Under the pieces are notes generated by a model that saw only the letters and a program-made list of their open reading frames with translations, was not told the origin of the DNA and did no database searches. Shown here piece after piece: positions 6,607 through 15,984 of a stretch of 64,000 nucleotides of DNA. Numbering within the stretch: the stretch's first letter is position 1; each line of letters opens with the position of its first letter. Position numbers and translations under genes: made by a program. Source of the DNA: Flavobacterium soli DSM 19725 (GTDB lineage Bacteria > Bacteroidota > Bacteroidia > Flavobacteriales > Flavobacteriaceae); contig NZ_AUGO01000009.1 of assembly GCF_000422705.1 (NCBI RefSeq), positions 1-64,000 on the forward strand. The letters run 5' to 3'.

Positions 6607-8307
6607 ATGAACTCTGAAATACTCGGAATTATCGTTATGTACGGATTGGTTATGCTTTTAGCCATTCCCCTTGGTCGTTACATCGGCAAAATATTTAATT
6701 ACGAAAGCACTTGGTTGGACAAATTTTTTAATCCGATCGATAAACTTTTCTTCAAAATTGGTGGTATTGATCCGTCAAAGGAAATGAACTGGAAACAGCA
6801 TTTGGTAGCACTTTTGACTATTAATGTGGTTTGGTTTATAATCTCGATGTTGGTGTTGACCAATATGGCGTGGTTGCCTTTTAATCCCGACGGAAATCCA
6901 TCGATGAGTGGCGATTTGGCTTTTAACACCTCGATCAGTTTTATTACCAATACCAATTTGCAGCACTATTCTGGCGAAAGCGGATTGTCTTATTTAGGAC
7001 AATTGACTTTAATGCTTTGGCAATTTATCAGTGCGGGTTGCGGAATGGCAATTTGTGCCGCTGTTTTTATGGCAATGAAGGAAAAAACGTCTACAACTTT
7101 AGGAAACTTCTATAGTTTTTTCGTGAGATCTTGTACAAGAGTTTTATTGCCTTTATCATTTGTAGTAGCAATAATTTTGGTGATGAATGGAACTCCAATG
7201 ACTTTTGAAGGAAAAGATACCATCACAACTCTTGAAGGAAACGAACAAAATATCAGTCGCGGACCAGTTGCCGCTTTTGTGGCCATCAAACAATTGGGAA
7301 CCAATGGCGGAGGATTCTATGGTCCGAATTCAGCCAATCCAATGGAAAATCCAAATTACTTGACCAATTTAGTGGAGAATGGTTCCATCTTTTTAATTCC
7401 AATTGCAATGGTTTTTGCTTTAGGGTTTATCTTGAAACGTAAAAAGCTATCATGGACAATTTATAGTGTAATGACATTGGGCTTTCTAATGCTATTGATT
7501 CCTGCCGTAATAAGTGAAATGAATGGAAATCCTGCCATTTCCAATATGGGAATTGCCCAAGATATGGGAAGCATGGAAGGAAAAGAAGTTCGTTTTGGTT
7601 CGGCTGCTTCCGCAAATTGGGCAACTTATACGACAGTTACAAGTAATGGGTCTGTAAATGCAATGCACGACAGTATGACCCCAATTACTGGAATGACAAC
7701 GCTTCTCGGAATGATGATCAACTGTTTTTATGGTGGTGTTGGCGTTGGATTTTTAAACTTCTATATTTTTATAATTCTCGGAGTTTTCATCAGCGGATTG
7801 ATGGTGGGAAGAACTCCTGAGTTTCTCGGAAAGAAAATCGAAGCCAAGGAAATGAAAATCGCAATGATTATTGCCTTGTTGCATCCCTTTTTAATCTTGG
7901 TTGGAACCGCTTTGGCAAGTCATTTATATGCTGGAAATCCAGAAGCTTTATCGGGTTGGTTGGCGAATCCGAGTTATCATGGATTTAGTGAAATGCTTTA
8001 CGAATTCACCTCTTCTTCAGCCAATAACGGAAGTGGATTTGAAGGTTTGGGTGATAATACTCCGTTTTGGAATATCGCTACGGGAATTGTGATGCTTTTC
8101 GCACGCTATCTACCAATCATGGGACCTGTTGCTATTGCCGGAATGTTGGCCCAAAAACAATACATCCCAGAAAGTAACGGAACTTTAAAAACGGATACAT
8201 CCACCTTTGGATTGATGGTTTTTGCAGTGATTTTTATCGTAGCCGCTTTATCGTTTTTCCCAGCTTTAACGTTAGGTCCAATCGCTGAATATTTTTCTGG
8301 TAAATAA
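6607..8307 (+). CDS. kdpA: Potassium-transporting ATPase potassium-binding subunit KdpA
   Basis: KdpA (566 residues, about ten membrane helices) is the channel-like subunit that selects potassium for the KdpFABC pump. The four selectivity-loop regions are visible: TNTNLQHYSGESG (about 116), LGTNGGGFYGPNSANP (about 230), TLLGMMINCFYGGVGVGF (about 365) and SANNGSGFEGLGDNTP (about 470). The N-terminus MNSEILGIIVMYGLVMLLAI is normal and the length is typical. It follows kdpF by two bases; a 125-base AT-rich gap with an imperfect hairpin separates it from kdpB. Confidence 0.97.
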   Translation: MNSEILGIIVMYGLVMLLAIPLGRYIGKIFNYESTWLDKFFNPIDKLFFKIGGIDPSKEMNWKQHLVALLTINVVWFIISMLVLTNMAWLPFNPDGNPSMSGDLAFNTSISFITNTNLQHYSGESGLSYLGQLTLMLWQFISAGCGMAICAAVFMAMKEKTSTTLGNFYSFFVRSCTRVLLPLSFVVAIILVMNGTPMTFEGKDTITTLEGNEQNISRGPVAAFVAIKQLGTNGGGFYGPNSANPMENPNYLTNLVENGSIFLIPIAMVFALGFILKRKKLSWTIYSVMTLGFLMLLIPAVISEMNGNPAISNMGIAQDMGSMEGKEVRFGSAASANWATYTTVTSNGSVNAMHDSMTPITGMTTLLGMMINCFYGGVGVGFLNFYIFIILGVFISGLMVGRTPEFLGKKIEAKEMKIAMIIALLHPFLILVGTALASHLYAGNPEALSGWLANPSYHGFSEMLYEFTSSSANNGSGFEGLGDNTPFWNIATGIVMLFARYLPIMGPVAIAGMLAQKQYIPESNGTLKTDTSTFGLMVFAVIFIVAALSFFPALTLGPIAEYFSGK

Positions 8308-8311
8308 AAAT

Positions 8312-8405
8312 TAAACCATTAAGAGATTAAGAAAAGTTGAGTTTTTTTGAATATAAAATTAAACTTCTAATTATTCTTAATGAACCATAATATCCTAATG
8401 GTTTA
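8312..8405. repeat. Imperfect long hairpin between kdpA and kdpB
   Basis: TAAACCATTA (8312-8321) pairs with TAATGGTTTA (8396-8405). Inside, CATTAAGA and AGTTT segments can pair with AAACTTCTAATT and TCTTAATG. There is no T run, so it is not a terminator; it could be an RNA processing or stability element that sets the KdpA to KdpB ratio. Confidence 0.5.
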
Positions 8406-8432
8406 GAAAAAATAATCTAAATTTTAAATAAA

Positions 8433-10451
8433 ATGAGTGCATCTCAAAATAATTTATTTCAAAAAGAGTTGGTTAGCGAGGCCTTCAAACAATCTTTCGT
8501 GAAGCTCAACCCTAAGATAATGTTCAAAAATCCGGTAATGTTTACTGTCGAAATTGGAACAGCCATAATGTTTTTTGTTTGTCTTTGGATTTTATCCGGA
8601 AAAGGTTCACAAGGAAGTTTTGCCTACAACTTCATCGTTTTTCTAGTTTTATTTCTAACATTGCTTTTCGCAAATTTTGCCGAAGCCATTGCCGAAGCAA
8701 GAGGAAAAGCTCAGGCTGACAGCTTGCGAAAAACCCGAGAAGAAACGCCTGCAAGATTAGAAAACGGTCAGACCATTTCTTCTGCCGAATTAAAAAAAGG
8801 TGACATTTTTGTTTGCGAAGCTGGCGATATCATTGCCACCGACGGTGAAATCATTGAAGGTCTGGCAACAATAGACGAAAGTGCCATAACTGGCGAAAGT
8901 GCTCCAGTAATTCGTGAAGCTGGTGGCGATAAATCATCCGTAACTGGCGGAACAAAAGTACTTTCTGATAAAATAAAAGTAATTGTAACATCTGAACCAG
9001 GAGAAAGTTTTCTTGACAAGATGATTGCATTGGTTGAAGGTGCAAGCCGTCAAAAAACACCAAATGAAATCGCCTTAACGATTTTGTTAGCCGGATTTAC
9101 ATTAGTGTTCATTATCGTAACCGTAACGTTGGCTCCATTTGCAAAATATGCGAATGCCCCAATTACAATTGCAGCGTTTATTTCGCTTTTCGTGTGCTTG
9201 ATTCCAACAACCATTGGCGGATTATTATCTGCTATCGGAATTGCCGGAATGGACAGGGCTTTACGTGCTAACGTAATTACTAAATCAGGAAAAGCGGTTG
9301 AAACTGCTGGAGATATTGATGTTTTGCTTTTGGATAAAACCGGAACTATCACCATCGGAAACCGAAAAGCAACTGCTTTTTATCCAACCAACGGTATTTC
9401 ACAAGACGATTTTATCAAATCGGCTGTGTTGAGTTCGCTTGCAGATGATACACCAGAAGGGAAAAGTATTGTTGAACTAGCAGGTGTTGAAGTTGCCAAT
9501 AAATTATCTATTGAAGGTGCAACTTTAATCAAATTTACTGCCGAAACCAGAACTTCGGGTGTGGTTTTGAAAGACGGCACCAACATTAGAAAAGGTGCTC
9601 AAGATGCTGCAAAAAATATCGCACTTCAAGCAGGAAATTCGTTTCCAGAAGATATTTCACAAAAAGTAATTGACATTTCTTCCAACGGTGGAACGCCTTT
9701 GGTGGTCATCAAAAACAATCAAGTACAAGGTGTTATTGAATTGCAGGATATCATCAAAACTGGAATGAAAGAGCGTTTTGAACGTTTACGTAAAATGGGA
9801 ATCAAGACAGTTATGGTTACGGGTGATAATCCGCTTACGGCAAAATTTATCGCGGAAAAAGCGGGTGTCGATGATTTTATTGCTGAAGCAAAACCTGAAG
9901 ATAAAATGAATTACATCAAAAAAGAGCAAGCCGAAGGAAGATTGGTGGCGATGATGGGTGACGGAACAAACGACGCTCCTGCCCTAGCCCAAGCCAATGT
10001 TGGTGTAGCTATGAACAGCGGAACCCAAGCTGCCAAAGAAGCCGGAAACATGGTCGATTTAGACAATGACCCAACCAAATTAATTGAGATTGTAGAAATT
10101 GGAAAGCAACTTTTGATGACCAGAGGAACGTTAACGACTTTCTCCATTGCGAATGACGTTGCCAAATATTTTGCGATCATACCTGCACTTTTTATCACAG
10201 CGATTCCAGCCTTGCAAGGCTTGAATATTATGGGATTGCACAGTCCGGAAAGTGCTATTTTATCAGCTGTAATCTTCAATGCGATTGTGATTCCGTTCTT
10301 GATTCCACTGGCTTTACGTGGCGTTGCTTACAAACCAATTGGTGCATCGGCTTTGTTGCGTAGAAATTTATTCATCTATGGAATTGGTGGCGTGATCGTT
10401 CCTTTTATTGGAATAAAATTGATTGATTTAGTAGTGTCATTATTTGTTTAA
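8433..10451 (+). CDS. kdpB: Potassium-transporting ATPase ATP-binding subunit KdpB
   Basis: A P-type ATPase of 672 residues that hydrolyses ATP to drive potassium import through KdpA. The actuator motif TGESAPV (about 155), phosphorylation site DKTGT (Asp about 301), nucleotide-binding KGAQDAA region and hinge [11 protein letters not shown] (about 510) are all intact. The serine of TGES, whose phosphorylation inhibits E. coli KdpB, is kept. Length and helix layout are normal. It is followed by a palindromic repeat, then kdpC. Confidence 0.97.
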   Translation: MSASQNNLFQKELVSEAFKQSFVKLNPKIMFKNPVMFTVEIGTAIMFFVCLWILSGKGSQGSFAYNFIVFLVLFLTLLFANFAEAIAEARGKAQADSLRKTREETPARLENGQTISSAELKKGDIFVCEAGDIIATDGEIIEGLATIDESAITGESAPVIREAGGDKSSVTGGTKVLSDKIKVIVTSEPGESFLDKMIALVEGASRQKTPNEIALTILLAGFTLVFIIVTVTLAPFAKYANAPITIAAFISLFVCLIPTTIGGLLSAIGIAGMDRALRANVITKSGKAVETAGDIDVLLLDKTGTITIGNRKATAFYPTNGISQDDFIKSAVLSSLADDTPEGKSIVELAGVEVANKLSIEGATLIKFTAETRTSGVVLKDGTNIRKGAQDAAKNIALQAGNSFPEDISQKVIDISSNGGTPLVVIKNNQVQGVIELQDIIKTGMKERFERLRKMGIKTVMVTGDNPLTAKFIAEKAGVDDFIAEAKPEDKMNYIKKEQAEGRLVAMMGDGTNDAPALAQANVGVAMNSGTQAAKEAGNMVDLDNDPTKLIEIVEIGKQLLMTRGTLTTFSIANDVAKYFAIIPALFITAIPALQGLNIMGLHSPESAILSAVIFNAIVIPFLIPLALRGVAYKPIGASALLRRNLFIYGIGGVIVPFIGIKLIDLVVSLFV

Positions 10452-10465
10452 TTATAAAAATAAAA

Positions 10466-10533
10466 TTTGCCACAGATTAAAAAGATTCTCACAGATTTAA
10501 AATCCTTTTTAATCCTTTTAATCTGAGGCAAAA
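10466..10533. repeat. Palindromic intergenic repeat, copy 1 (kdpB-kdpC)
   Basis: It begins TTTGCCACAGATTAAAAAG and ends TTTTAATCTGAGGCAAAA, nearly self-complementary over 68 bases. A second copy with the same ends lies at 12452-12519 in the same operon. This type of palindrome, with a CACAGATTAA core, is common between genes in Flavobacterium. Confidence 0.75.
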
Positions 10534-10536
10534 AAA

Positions 10537-10567
10537 TTAGTGTCTTAGTGCCTTAGTGGCAAAAAAA
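10537..10567 (+). repeat. Short TTAGTG(C/T)CTTAGTG repeat
   Basis: TTAGTGTCTTAGTGCCTTAG followed by TGGCAAAAAAA is a triplet of near-identical 9-base units. It directly abuts the palindromic repeat and ends with the same GGCAAA sequence. Confidence 0.5.
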
Positions 10568-10635
10568 TAAATATCATGAAATGAGCATTTTTGCGAATTA
10601 CATAACACCATTAAAAAAACAATAAATATATAGTT

Positions 10636-11196
10636 ATGAAAGAAAATATAATACCAGCGATCCGGTTAACCGTTTTTTGTGCCGTGTTTTTCTCCGGAAT
10701 TTACACGTTGAGCATCCTCGGAATTGCACAATTGGCTCCCAACCAAGGGAAAGGTGAAATTGTTACCGTGAAGGGAAAAAATCACCATATTAATGTGGCC
10801 CAAAAATTTACGGAGAATAAGTACTTTTGGTCTCGCCCATCAGCGGTAGATTATAATGGAGCTGGTTCTGGCGGAAGCAATAAAGGAACAAACAATCCTG
10901 ATTATTTGGCAGAAGTTCAAACCAGAATTGATACCTTCTTATTAAAAAATCCGTCCGTAAAACGTAGTGAGGTTCCATCTGAATTGGTTACAGCTTCTGG
11001 AAGCGGATTAGATCCAAATATTTCGGTTCAAGGTGCTAAAGTTCAGGCGAAACGTATTGCTGAAAGTAGAAAAATTTCGGAAGAAAAAGTGTTGGAAATC
11101 ATTCAGAAGAATACCGAGAAACCACTTTTAGGAATGCTTGGAACTGAAAAAATAAATGTGCTGCAATTAAATATAGAATTGGATAAATTGAAATAG
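10636..11196 (+). CDS. kdpC: Potassium-transporting ATPase subunit KdpC
   Basis: KdpC (186 residues) has one N-terminal membrane helix (about 8-30) and a soluble domain; it stabilises ATP binding by KdpB. Family motifs visible are YFWSRPSAVDYNGAGSGGSNKG (in two parts around residues 56-76), PSELVTASGSGLDPNIS (about 115-131) and the C-terminal region LLGMLGTEKINVLQLNIELD. The length is normal. It is separated from the following porin gene by 168 bases containing repeat copy B. Confidence 0.96.
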   Translation: MKENIIPAIRLTVFCAVFFSGIYTLSILGIAQLAPNQGKGEIVTVKGKNHHINVAQKFTENKYFWSRPSAVDYNGAGSGGSNKGTNNPDYLAEVQTRIDTFLLKNPSVKRSEVPSELVTASGSGLDPNISVQGAKVQAKRIAESRKISEEKVLEIIQKNTEKPLLGMLGTEKINVLQLNIELDKLK

Positions 11197-11262
11197 GATC
11201 GTAAACCTGACAGGTTTGAATTGTAAAAATTTAAAATAAAAGTCCTTTAAAACTGAATGCCC

Positions 11263-11343
11263 TAGCCCAGATAGTAGTGGAAATCCTTTTCTTTTTTTTC
11301 TTTAAAAAAAGAAAAGATTGAAACGGATAGCTGGATTAGCTTC
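11263..11343 (+). repeat. Dispersed structured intergenic element, copy B
   Basis: Left end TAGCCCAGATAGTAG; right end AAACGGATAGCTGGATTAGC then TTC. Between them is a 13-bp perfect stem, CTTTTCTTTTTTT (11286-11298) with AAAAAAAGAAAAG (11304-11316). The 42 bases at 11279-11320 are identical to 57834-57875 in copy D. It lies inside the kdp operon, between kdpC and the porin gene. Confidence 0.75.
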
Positions 11344-11364
11344 AAATAAAAATAATTAAACAAA

Positions 11365-12447
11365 ATGAAAAAATTAGTAATTACTGCTTTAGTAGCATTC
11401 GGATGTACAACAATAAACGCCCAAGATTTAGAAAAAGAGAAAAGTCCGTTGACGTTTTCAGGTTATATTGAAACCTATTACAGTTATGATTTTGGAAATC
11501 CAGAGAATCATGTTCGTCCAGGATTTATTTATAGTCACAACAAACACAATGAATTAAATCTGAATTTAGGTTTGGCAAAAGTGAATTATGCAAAAGATAA
11601 TGTTCGTGGAAATTTGGCAATTATGGCAGGAACTTATGCCGAATATAACCTGTCAGCGGAACAAGATTTATTGAAAAATGTTTTTGAAGCCAATATTGGT
11701 GTAAAAATTTCATCAAAACATAATTTATGGATTGATGCCGGAATTATGCCTTCTCACATCGGTTTTGAAAGTGCGATTGGAAAAGATTGCCAAACTTTAA
11801 CCAGAAGTATTTTGGCCGACAATTCGCCCTACTATGAAGCTGGAGCAAAAATTGGCTATACTTCGCCATCCGAAAAATGGTATTTGGCAGCGATGTATTT
11901 GAACGGTTGGCAACGTATTCAGAAAATCGATGGCAATCAAACTCCTGCTTTTGGTACGCAAATCACGTACAAACCAACTGGCAAAACGACTTTAAACTGG
12001 AGTACGTATGTTGGAAACGAGCAACCTGATAACGATAGAAAATGGCGCTATTTCAATAATTTTTATGGCCAATTTAAATTTTCAGATAAGACGAATTTAA
12101 CCGCTGGATTTGATATTGGTGCACAACAAACCGTAAATGGAAGTAGTGATTATGACGTTTGGTATTCGCCCGTTTTGATTTTGCAACACAAGCCAACAGC
12201 TAAAACTCAAATTGCTGTTAGAGGTGAATATTACCAAGATAAACAAGGTGTGATCATTGCAACTGGAACGGAAAACGGATTTAAAACTTACGGATTTTCA
12301 GCCAATTTTGATTATTTAGTCTCCGATAATGTGATGTTCAGAATTGAAGCTAGAAATTTATCCAGCAAAGATGATATCTTTTTGAAAGATGGTAATCCGA
12401 CGGATAGCAATACCTTTTTGACGACTTCGTTGGCGATTTCGTTTTAA
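11365..12447 (+). CDS. Outer-membrane beta-barrel porin of the kdp locus
   Basis: A 360-residue protein with a signal peptide (MKKLVITALVAFGCTTINAQ) and alternating aromatic beta strands ending in the C-terminal pattern FLTTSLAISF, as in outer-membrane barrels. The first strand FSGYIETYYSYDFGNPENH is typical of the OmpL-like putative porin family BBP2. It lies between kdpC and the KdpD-like sensor on the same strand, so it probably lets ions cross the outer membrane when potassium is scarce. The potassium link is inferred from position only. Confidence 0.85.
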   Translation: MKKLVITALVAFGCTTINAQDLEKEKSPLTFSGYIETYYSYDFGNPENHVRPGFIYSHNKHNELNLNLGLAKVNYAKDNVRGNLAIMAGTYAEYNLSAEQDLLKNVFEANIGVKISSKHNLWIDAGIMPSHIGFESAIGKDCQTLTRSILADNSPYYEAGAKIGYTSPSEKWYLAAMYLNGWQRIQKIDGNQTPAFGTQITYKPTGKTTLNWSTYVGNEQPDNDRKWRYFNNFYGQFKFSDKTNLTAGFDIGAQQTVNGSSDYDVWYSPVLILQHKPTAKTQIAVRGEYYQDKQGVIIATGTENGFKTYGFSANFDYLVSDNVMFRIEARNLSSKDDIFLKDGNPTDSNTFLTTSLAISF

Positions 12448-12451
12448 TTTT

Positions 12452-12519
12452 TTTGCCACAGATTAATAGGATTAAAAGGATTTTTGAAATCTGTGAAAAT
12501 CTTTTTAATCTGTGGCAAA
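12452..12519. repeat. Palindromic intergenic repeat, copy 2 (porin-kdpD)
   Basis: TTTGCCACAGATTAA (12452-12466) pairs perfectly with TTAATCTGTGGCAAA (12505-12519), and much of the interior is also complementary. It shares both ends with 10466-10533. Confidence 0.8.
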
Positions 12520-12552
12520 TTATAAAGATTATTTCTTTGAAGACATTGAAAT

Positions 12553-13680
12553 ATGGAACAAGAAAAACAAAATAACGCTCAACATTTCCTAGATTTAATT
12601 CAGAAATCACGCAAAGGAAAGTTTAAAATCTACATCGGAATGAGTGCTGGTGTAGGAAAAACGTTTCGTATGTTGCAAGAAGCTCACACACTTTTGAAGA
12701 ACGGAATCGATGTAAAAATTGGTTATATCGAGACCCATTTTCGAAAAGAAACCCACGAGTTGTTAGACGGTTTGCCTGTCATTCCGAGGAGAAGTATTTT
12801 CTACAAAGGAAAAAATCTCGAAGAAATGGATGTTCAGGCGATTATCAATTTACGTCCTGAAGTCGTGATTGTAGATGAATTGGCACACACCAATATCGAA
12901 GGAAGCAAAAATGAAAAGCGTTGGCAAGATGTTTTGGAGATTTTAGAAGCTGGAATTAATGTGATTTCGGCTGTGAATATTCAGCATATTGAAAGTCTGA
13001 ACGAAGATGTAAAACGCATTACTGGCGTTGATGTTCAAGAACGGGTTCCCGATAATGTGTTGCGATTGGCAGATGAAGTAGTGAATATCGATTTGACTTC
13101 GGAGGATTTGATTTCAAGATTGAAACAAGGAAAAATCTATACAGAAGATAAAATCCAAACTGCATTAGCTAACTTTTTTAAAGCCGAACAAATCCTGCAG
13201 TTGCGTGAGTTGGCTTTAAAAGAAGTAGCCAGTCAAGTGGTTCGGAAAGTGGAGAATGAAGTTCCGAAAAATCTGGCTTTAAAGCACGAAAAACTTCTGG
13301 CTTGTATTAGTAGCAATGATAAAACGGCTAAAATTGTGATTAGAAAAGCGGCACGTTTGGCGAGTTATTACAACGGAAGTTGGTATGTTTTATATGTGGA
13401 AACACCAAAAGAAAGTCCGAATAAAATTGCATTGGACAAACAGCGTCACCTGATTAATAATTTCAAATTGGCAACACAATTAGGTGCCGAAGTAATCAAG
13501 ATTGAAAGTTCGAATATTACTGATGCGATGCTGAAAATTGTGGAGCAAAAAAACATTACGACGGTTTGTATTGGCAAACCGCATTTCAATTTATTTAAAG
13601 TAATTTTGTCTACAACTATTTTCAGACGATTATTAAATAGCCTTTCGAAATCCAATGTTGACCTTGTAATTCTTTCTTGA
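12553..13680 (+). CDS. kdpD: KdpD-like potassium sensor without kinase domain
   Basis: The first part (about 18-230) is the KdpD N-terminal domain, with Walker A GMSAGVGKT (about 30) and Walker B VIVDELAHTN. The second part (about 245-375) is a universal-stress-protein-like domain. Full KdpD proteins (about 900 residues) continue with four membrane helices and a histidine kinase; here the protein stops cleanly after the USP domain. The kinase is the next gene, whose ATG comes one base after this stop codon. This is a natural split rather than a truncation, since both halves are intact. It presumably senses potassium or c-di-AMP and controls the partner kinase. Confidence 0.92.
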   Translation: MEQEKQNNAQHFLDLIQKSRKGKFKIYIGMSAGVGKTFRMLQEAHTLLKNGIDVKIGYIETHFRKETHELLDGLPVIPRRSIFYKGKNLEEMDVQAIINLRPEVVIVDELAHTNIEGSKNEKRWQDVLEILEAGINVISAVNIQHIESLNEDVKRITGVDVQERVPDNVLRLADEVVNIDLTSEDLISRLKQGKIYTEDKIQTALANFFKAEQILQLRELALKEVASQVVRKVENEVPKNLALKHEKLLACISSNDKTAKIVIRKAARLASYYNGSWYVLYVETPKESPNKIALDKQRHLINNFKLATQLGAEVIKIESSNITDAMLKIVEQKNITTVCIGKPHFNLFKVILSTTIFRRLLNSLSKSNVDLVILS

Positions 13681-13681
13681 T

Positions 13682-15400
13682 ATGAAAATTAAAACTAAAC
13701 TAAATCTTGGTGTAGGATTATTATTCACCCTAATAATAATACTTTCTTTGGTGAGTGCCTTTTATATTTTCTCCATAAAAAAAGACACGCAAAACATACT
13801 CAAAGCAAATTATATAACACTTGAATATTCTAGAAATATGCTTTCTTCTTTGGATGAAATTACTAAAGATGAACCCAAAGCAATTCTTTTATTCGAAACC
13901 AATTTAAAAAAACAACTCGCCAATATTACTGAAACTGGTGAGGAAAAAGTAACCCGGAATCTGCAGGAAAATTTTCAACTATTAGAAAAAAACAGAACGG
14001 ATGAAAGCTTGAAATCCCAAATTAGGCAGGATATTTTTGAGATTATGAAACTCAATATGAATGCCATCAAAGAAAAAAGCGATATTGCAAAAGAAACCGC
14101 CGAAACCGCCAATCTATGGATTGCAATTGTGGGGACTCTATGCTTTTTAATTGCTTTTAATTTGTTAGTTAATTTGCCTAATAATATTGCCAATCCGATA
14201 AAGGAATTGACCGAAAGCATCAAGCAAATTGCCAACCGAAATTACTCTGAACGTGTTCATTTTCAAAATCATAATGAGTATGGCGATTTAGCAAAATCGT
14301 TCAATTCGATGGCTGAAAAATTAGAAGAATATTCTAATAGTAGTTTGCATAAATTGACTTTCGAAAAGAAACGATTGGAAACGTTAATTAACAACATGCA
14401 CGACCCAATTATTGGATTAGATAATGATGGAATTATTTTGTTTGTAAACGATGAAGCATTGAAGATTATCGGACTAAAACAAGAAGAAGTTATAGGACAA
14501 TTTGCAACAACTTTGGCCTTGAAAAACGATTTGATGAAGTCCTTAATCATTAATGAATTGGAAAGTCCGAAAACACATCCTATGAAAATTTTTGCTGATG
14601 GAAAAGAAAGTTATTTCGAAAAAGAAACGGTAAACATCACGATAAAACCAACAGGAGAAGAACAATCAATTGATATTGGAAACGTAATTATCTTGCGAAA
14701 CATCACGATTTTCAAAGAACTAGATTTTGCAAAAACCAACTTTATAGCAACCGTTTCACACGAATTGAAAACGCCAATTGCATCGATTAAAATGAGTTTG
14801 CAATTATTAGAAAACACTTCGACAGGAACTACAAATGACGACCAGAAACAATTGATAGACAGTATTAAAGATGACAGTCAGCGATTATTGAAAATCACAG
14901 GCGAATTATTAGAATTATCGCAATTAGAAACCGGAAATATTCAGTTGAATATTGAGAAAAGCAATCCGAATGACATTGTAAAATATGCAACCGAAGCGGT
15001 TAAAATTCAAGCTGAACAAAAGCAAATTGAATTGCAAGTTGAAGCTGATGTTAATTTATCTGAAGTGAGAGCCGATAGCGAAAAAACATCTTGGGTTTTG
15101 ATTAATTTCCTGACCAATGCCATTCGGTATTCATCAGAAAACAGTGTGGTTGTTGTAAAATTAAAAGAAGAAAACAATCAGCTAATTTTTCAAGTTAAAG
15201 ATAAAGGAAAAGGAATCGACAAGCGTTACCAATCGAAAGTTTTCGACAAGTATTTCCAAATTCCAGGCAGTCATAAGTCGGGAACTGGATTAGGTTTAGC
15301 CATTTCTAAAGAATTTATTGAAGCTCAAGGAGGAAGCATTGGTGTGGAAAGTGAATTGGGATTGGGAAGCAGTTTTTATTTCAAATTACCCATTGCCTAA
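13682..15400 (+). CDS. Membrane histidine kinase, partner of the KdpD-like sensor
   Basis: A 572-residue kinase: membrane helix about 8-30, periplasmic helical region about 31-147, second helix about 148-166, HAMP linker, PAS domain about 235-350, HisKA with phospho-acceptor His in ATVSHELKTPIAS (about 358), and an ATPase domain with NFLTNAIRYSS, DKGKGID and GTGLGLAIS. It starts one base after the kdpD stop, implying coupled translation. Its likely target is the sigma-54 regulator at the other end of the locus. It ends two bases from the facing NTF2-like gene with no terminator visible. Confidence 0.9.
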   Translation: MKIKTKLNLGVGLLFTLIIILSLVSAFYIFSIKKDTQNILKANYITLEYSRNMLSSLDEITKDEPKAILLFETNLKKQLANITETGEEKVTRNLQENFQLLEKNRTDESLKSQIRQDIFEIMKLNMNAIKEKSDIAKETAETANLWIAIVGTLCFLIAFNLLVNLPNNIANPIKELTESIKQIANRNYSERVHFQNHNEYGDLAKSFNSMAEKLEEYSNSSLHKLTFEKKRLETLINNMHDPIIGLDNDGIILFVNDEALKIIGLKQEEVIGQFATTLALKNDLMKSLIINELESPKTHPMKIFADGKESYFEKETVNITIKPTGEEQSIDIGNVIILRNITIFKELDFAKTNFIATVSHELKTPIASIKMSLQLLENTSTGTTNDDQKQLIDSIKDDSQRLLKITGELLELSQLETGNIQLNIEKSNPNDIVKYATEAVKIQAEQKQIELQVEADVNLSEVRADSEKTSWVLINFLTNAIRYSSENSVVVVKLKEENNQLIFQVKDKGKGIDKRYQSKVFDKYFQIPGSHKSGTGLGLAISKEFIEAQGGSIGVESELGLGSSFYFKLPIA

Positions 15401-15402
15401 AC

Positions 15403-15825
15403 TCATCGGATATTATAAATCAAACTGATGATTTTCCATTGCTTTTCATCATAAAACAATTGAAACACATCAACTCCTTTGTGGCTCAATTTTCCGTTTA
15501 CATAAAACTCATAAGGAGCCCAAACAGAAGCCAATTTTCCATCTATCTTTATGTCATATGACAAAATATTTTCTTGAAATTTAATATCTTCTGGAGTAGT
15601 ACCAATAGATCTCAAAAGATCTGAAAATGATTCTGTAAAAACCTGATTCTTATTTTCTTCAATAATTTTTAGGATCATTTTATCATCACAAAAATCCTTC
15701 ATCTTGATGGTATCTTTTGCATGAAAAGCAACAAAAAAATCTTCAATAACTTTTTGAACTTCAGCCTGCTGTGCTGTTATCATTTGACAAGTAAAAATCA
15801 ATCCTACTAAAAACAACTTCCTCAT
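15403..15825 (-). CDS. Exported NTF2-like (SnoaL-type) protein
   Basis: A 140-residue protein with a signal peptide (MRKLFLVGLIFTCQMITAQ) followed by the NTF2-like pattern: VQKVIEDFFVAFHAKDTIKM at the start, then strands ending VDVFQLFYDEKQWKIISLIYN. Such proteins form small alpha+beta barrels that may bind ligands or act as enzymes; nothing here shows a specific activity. It converges on the kinase gene with a two-base gap. Confidence 0.8.
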   Translation of the reverse strand: MRKLFLVGLIFTCQMITAQQAEVQKVIEDFFVAFHAKDTIKMKDFCDDKMILKIIEENKNQVFTESFSDLLRSIGTTPEDIKFQENILSYDIKIDGKLASVWAPYEFYVNGKLSHKGVDVFQLFYDEKQWKIISLIYNIR

Positions 15826-15918
15826 AATTAGATATTTAAAATTACCATTGTAAAGTTAGCTAAAAAACACATTTGATGGTACAACCTTACCAAAAGCAAT
15901 TTTGTACATTTACAAACT

Positions 15919-15926
15919 TATTTTTG
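15919..15926 (+). promoter_or_regulatory. -7 box of panB
   Basis: TATTTTTG matches TAnnTTTG, 58 bases before the panB start. The leader contains the simple repeated phrase (A)CT(C/T)ATAA and no other structure. Confidence 0.4.
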
Positions 15927-15984
15927 GGTCAAATTGAAAATCAATTAACGACTCATAATTTATAACTCTTAACTTATAACTGAG

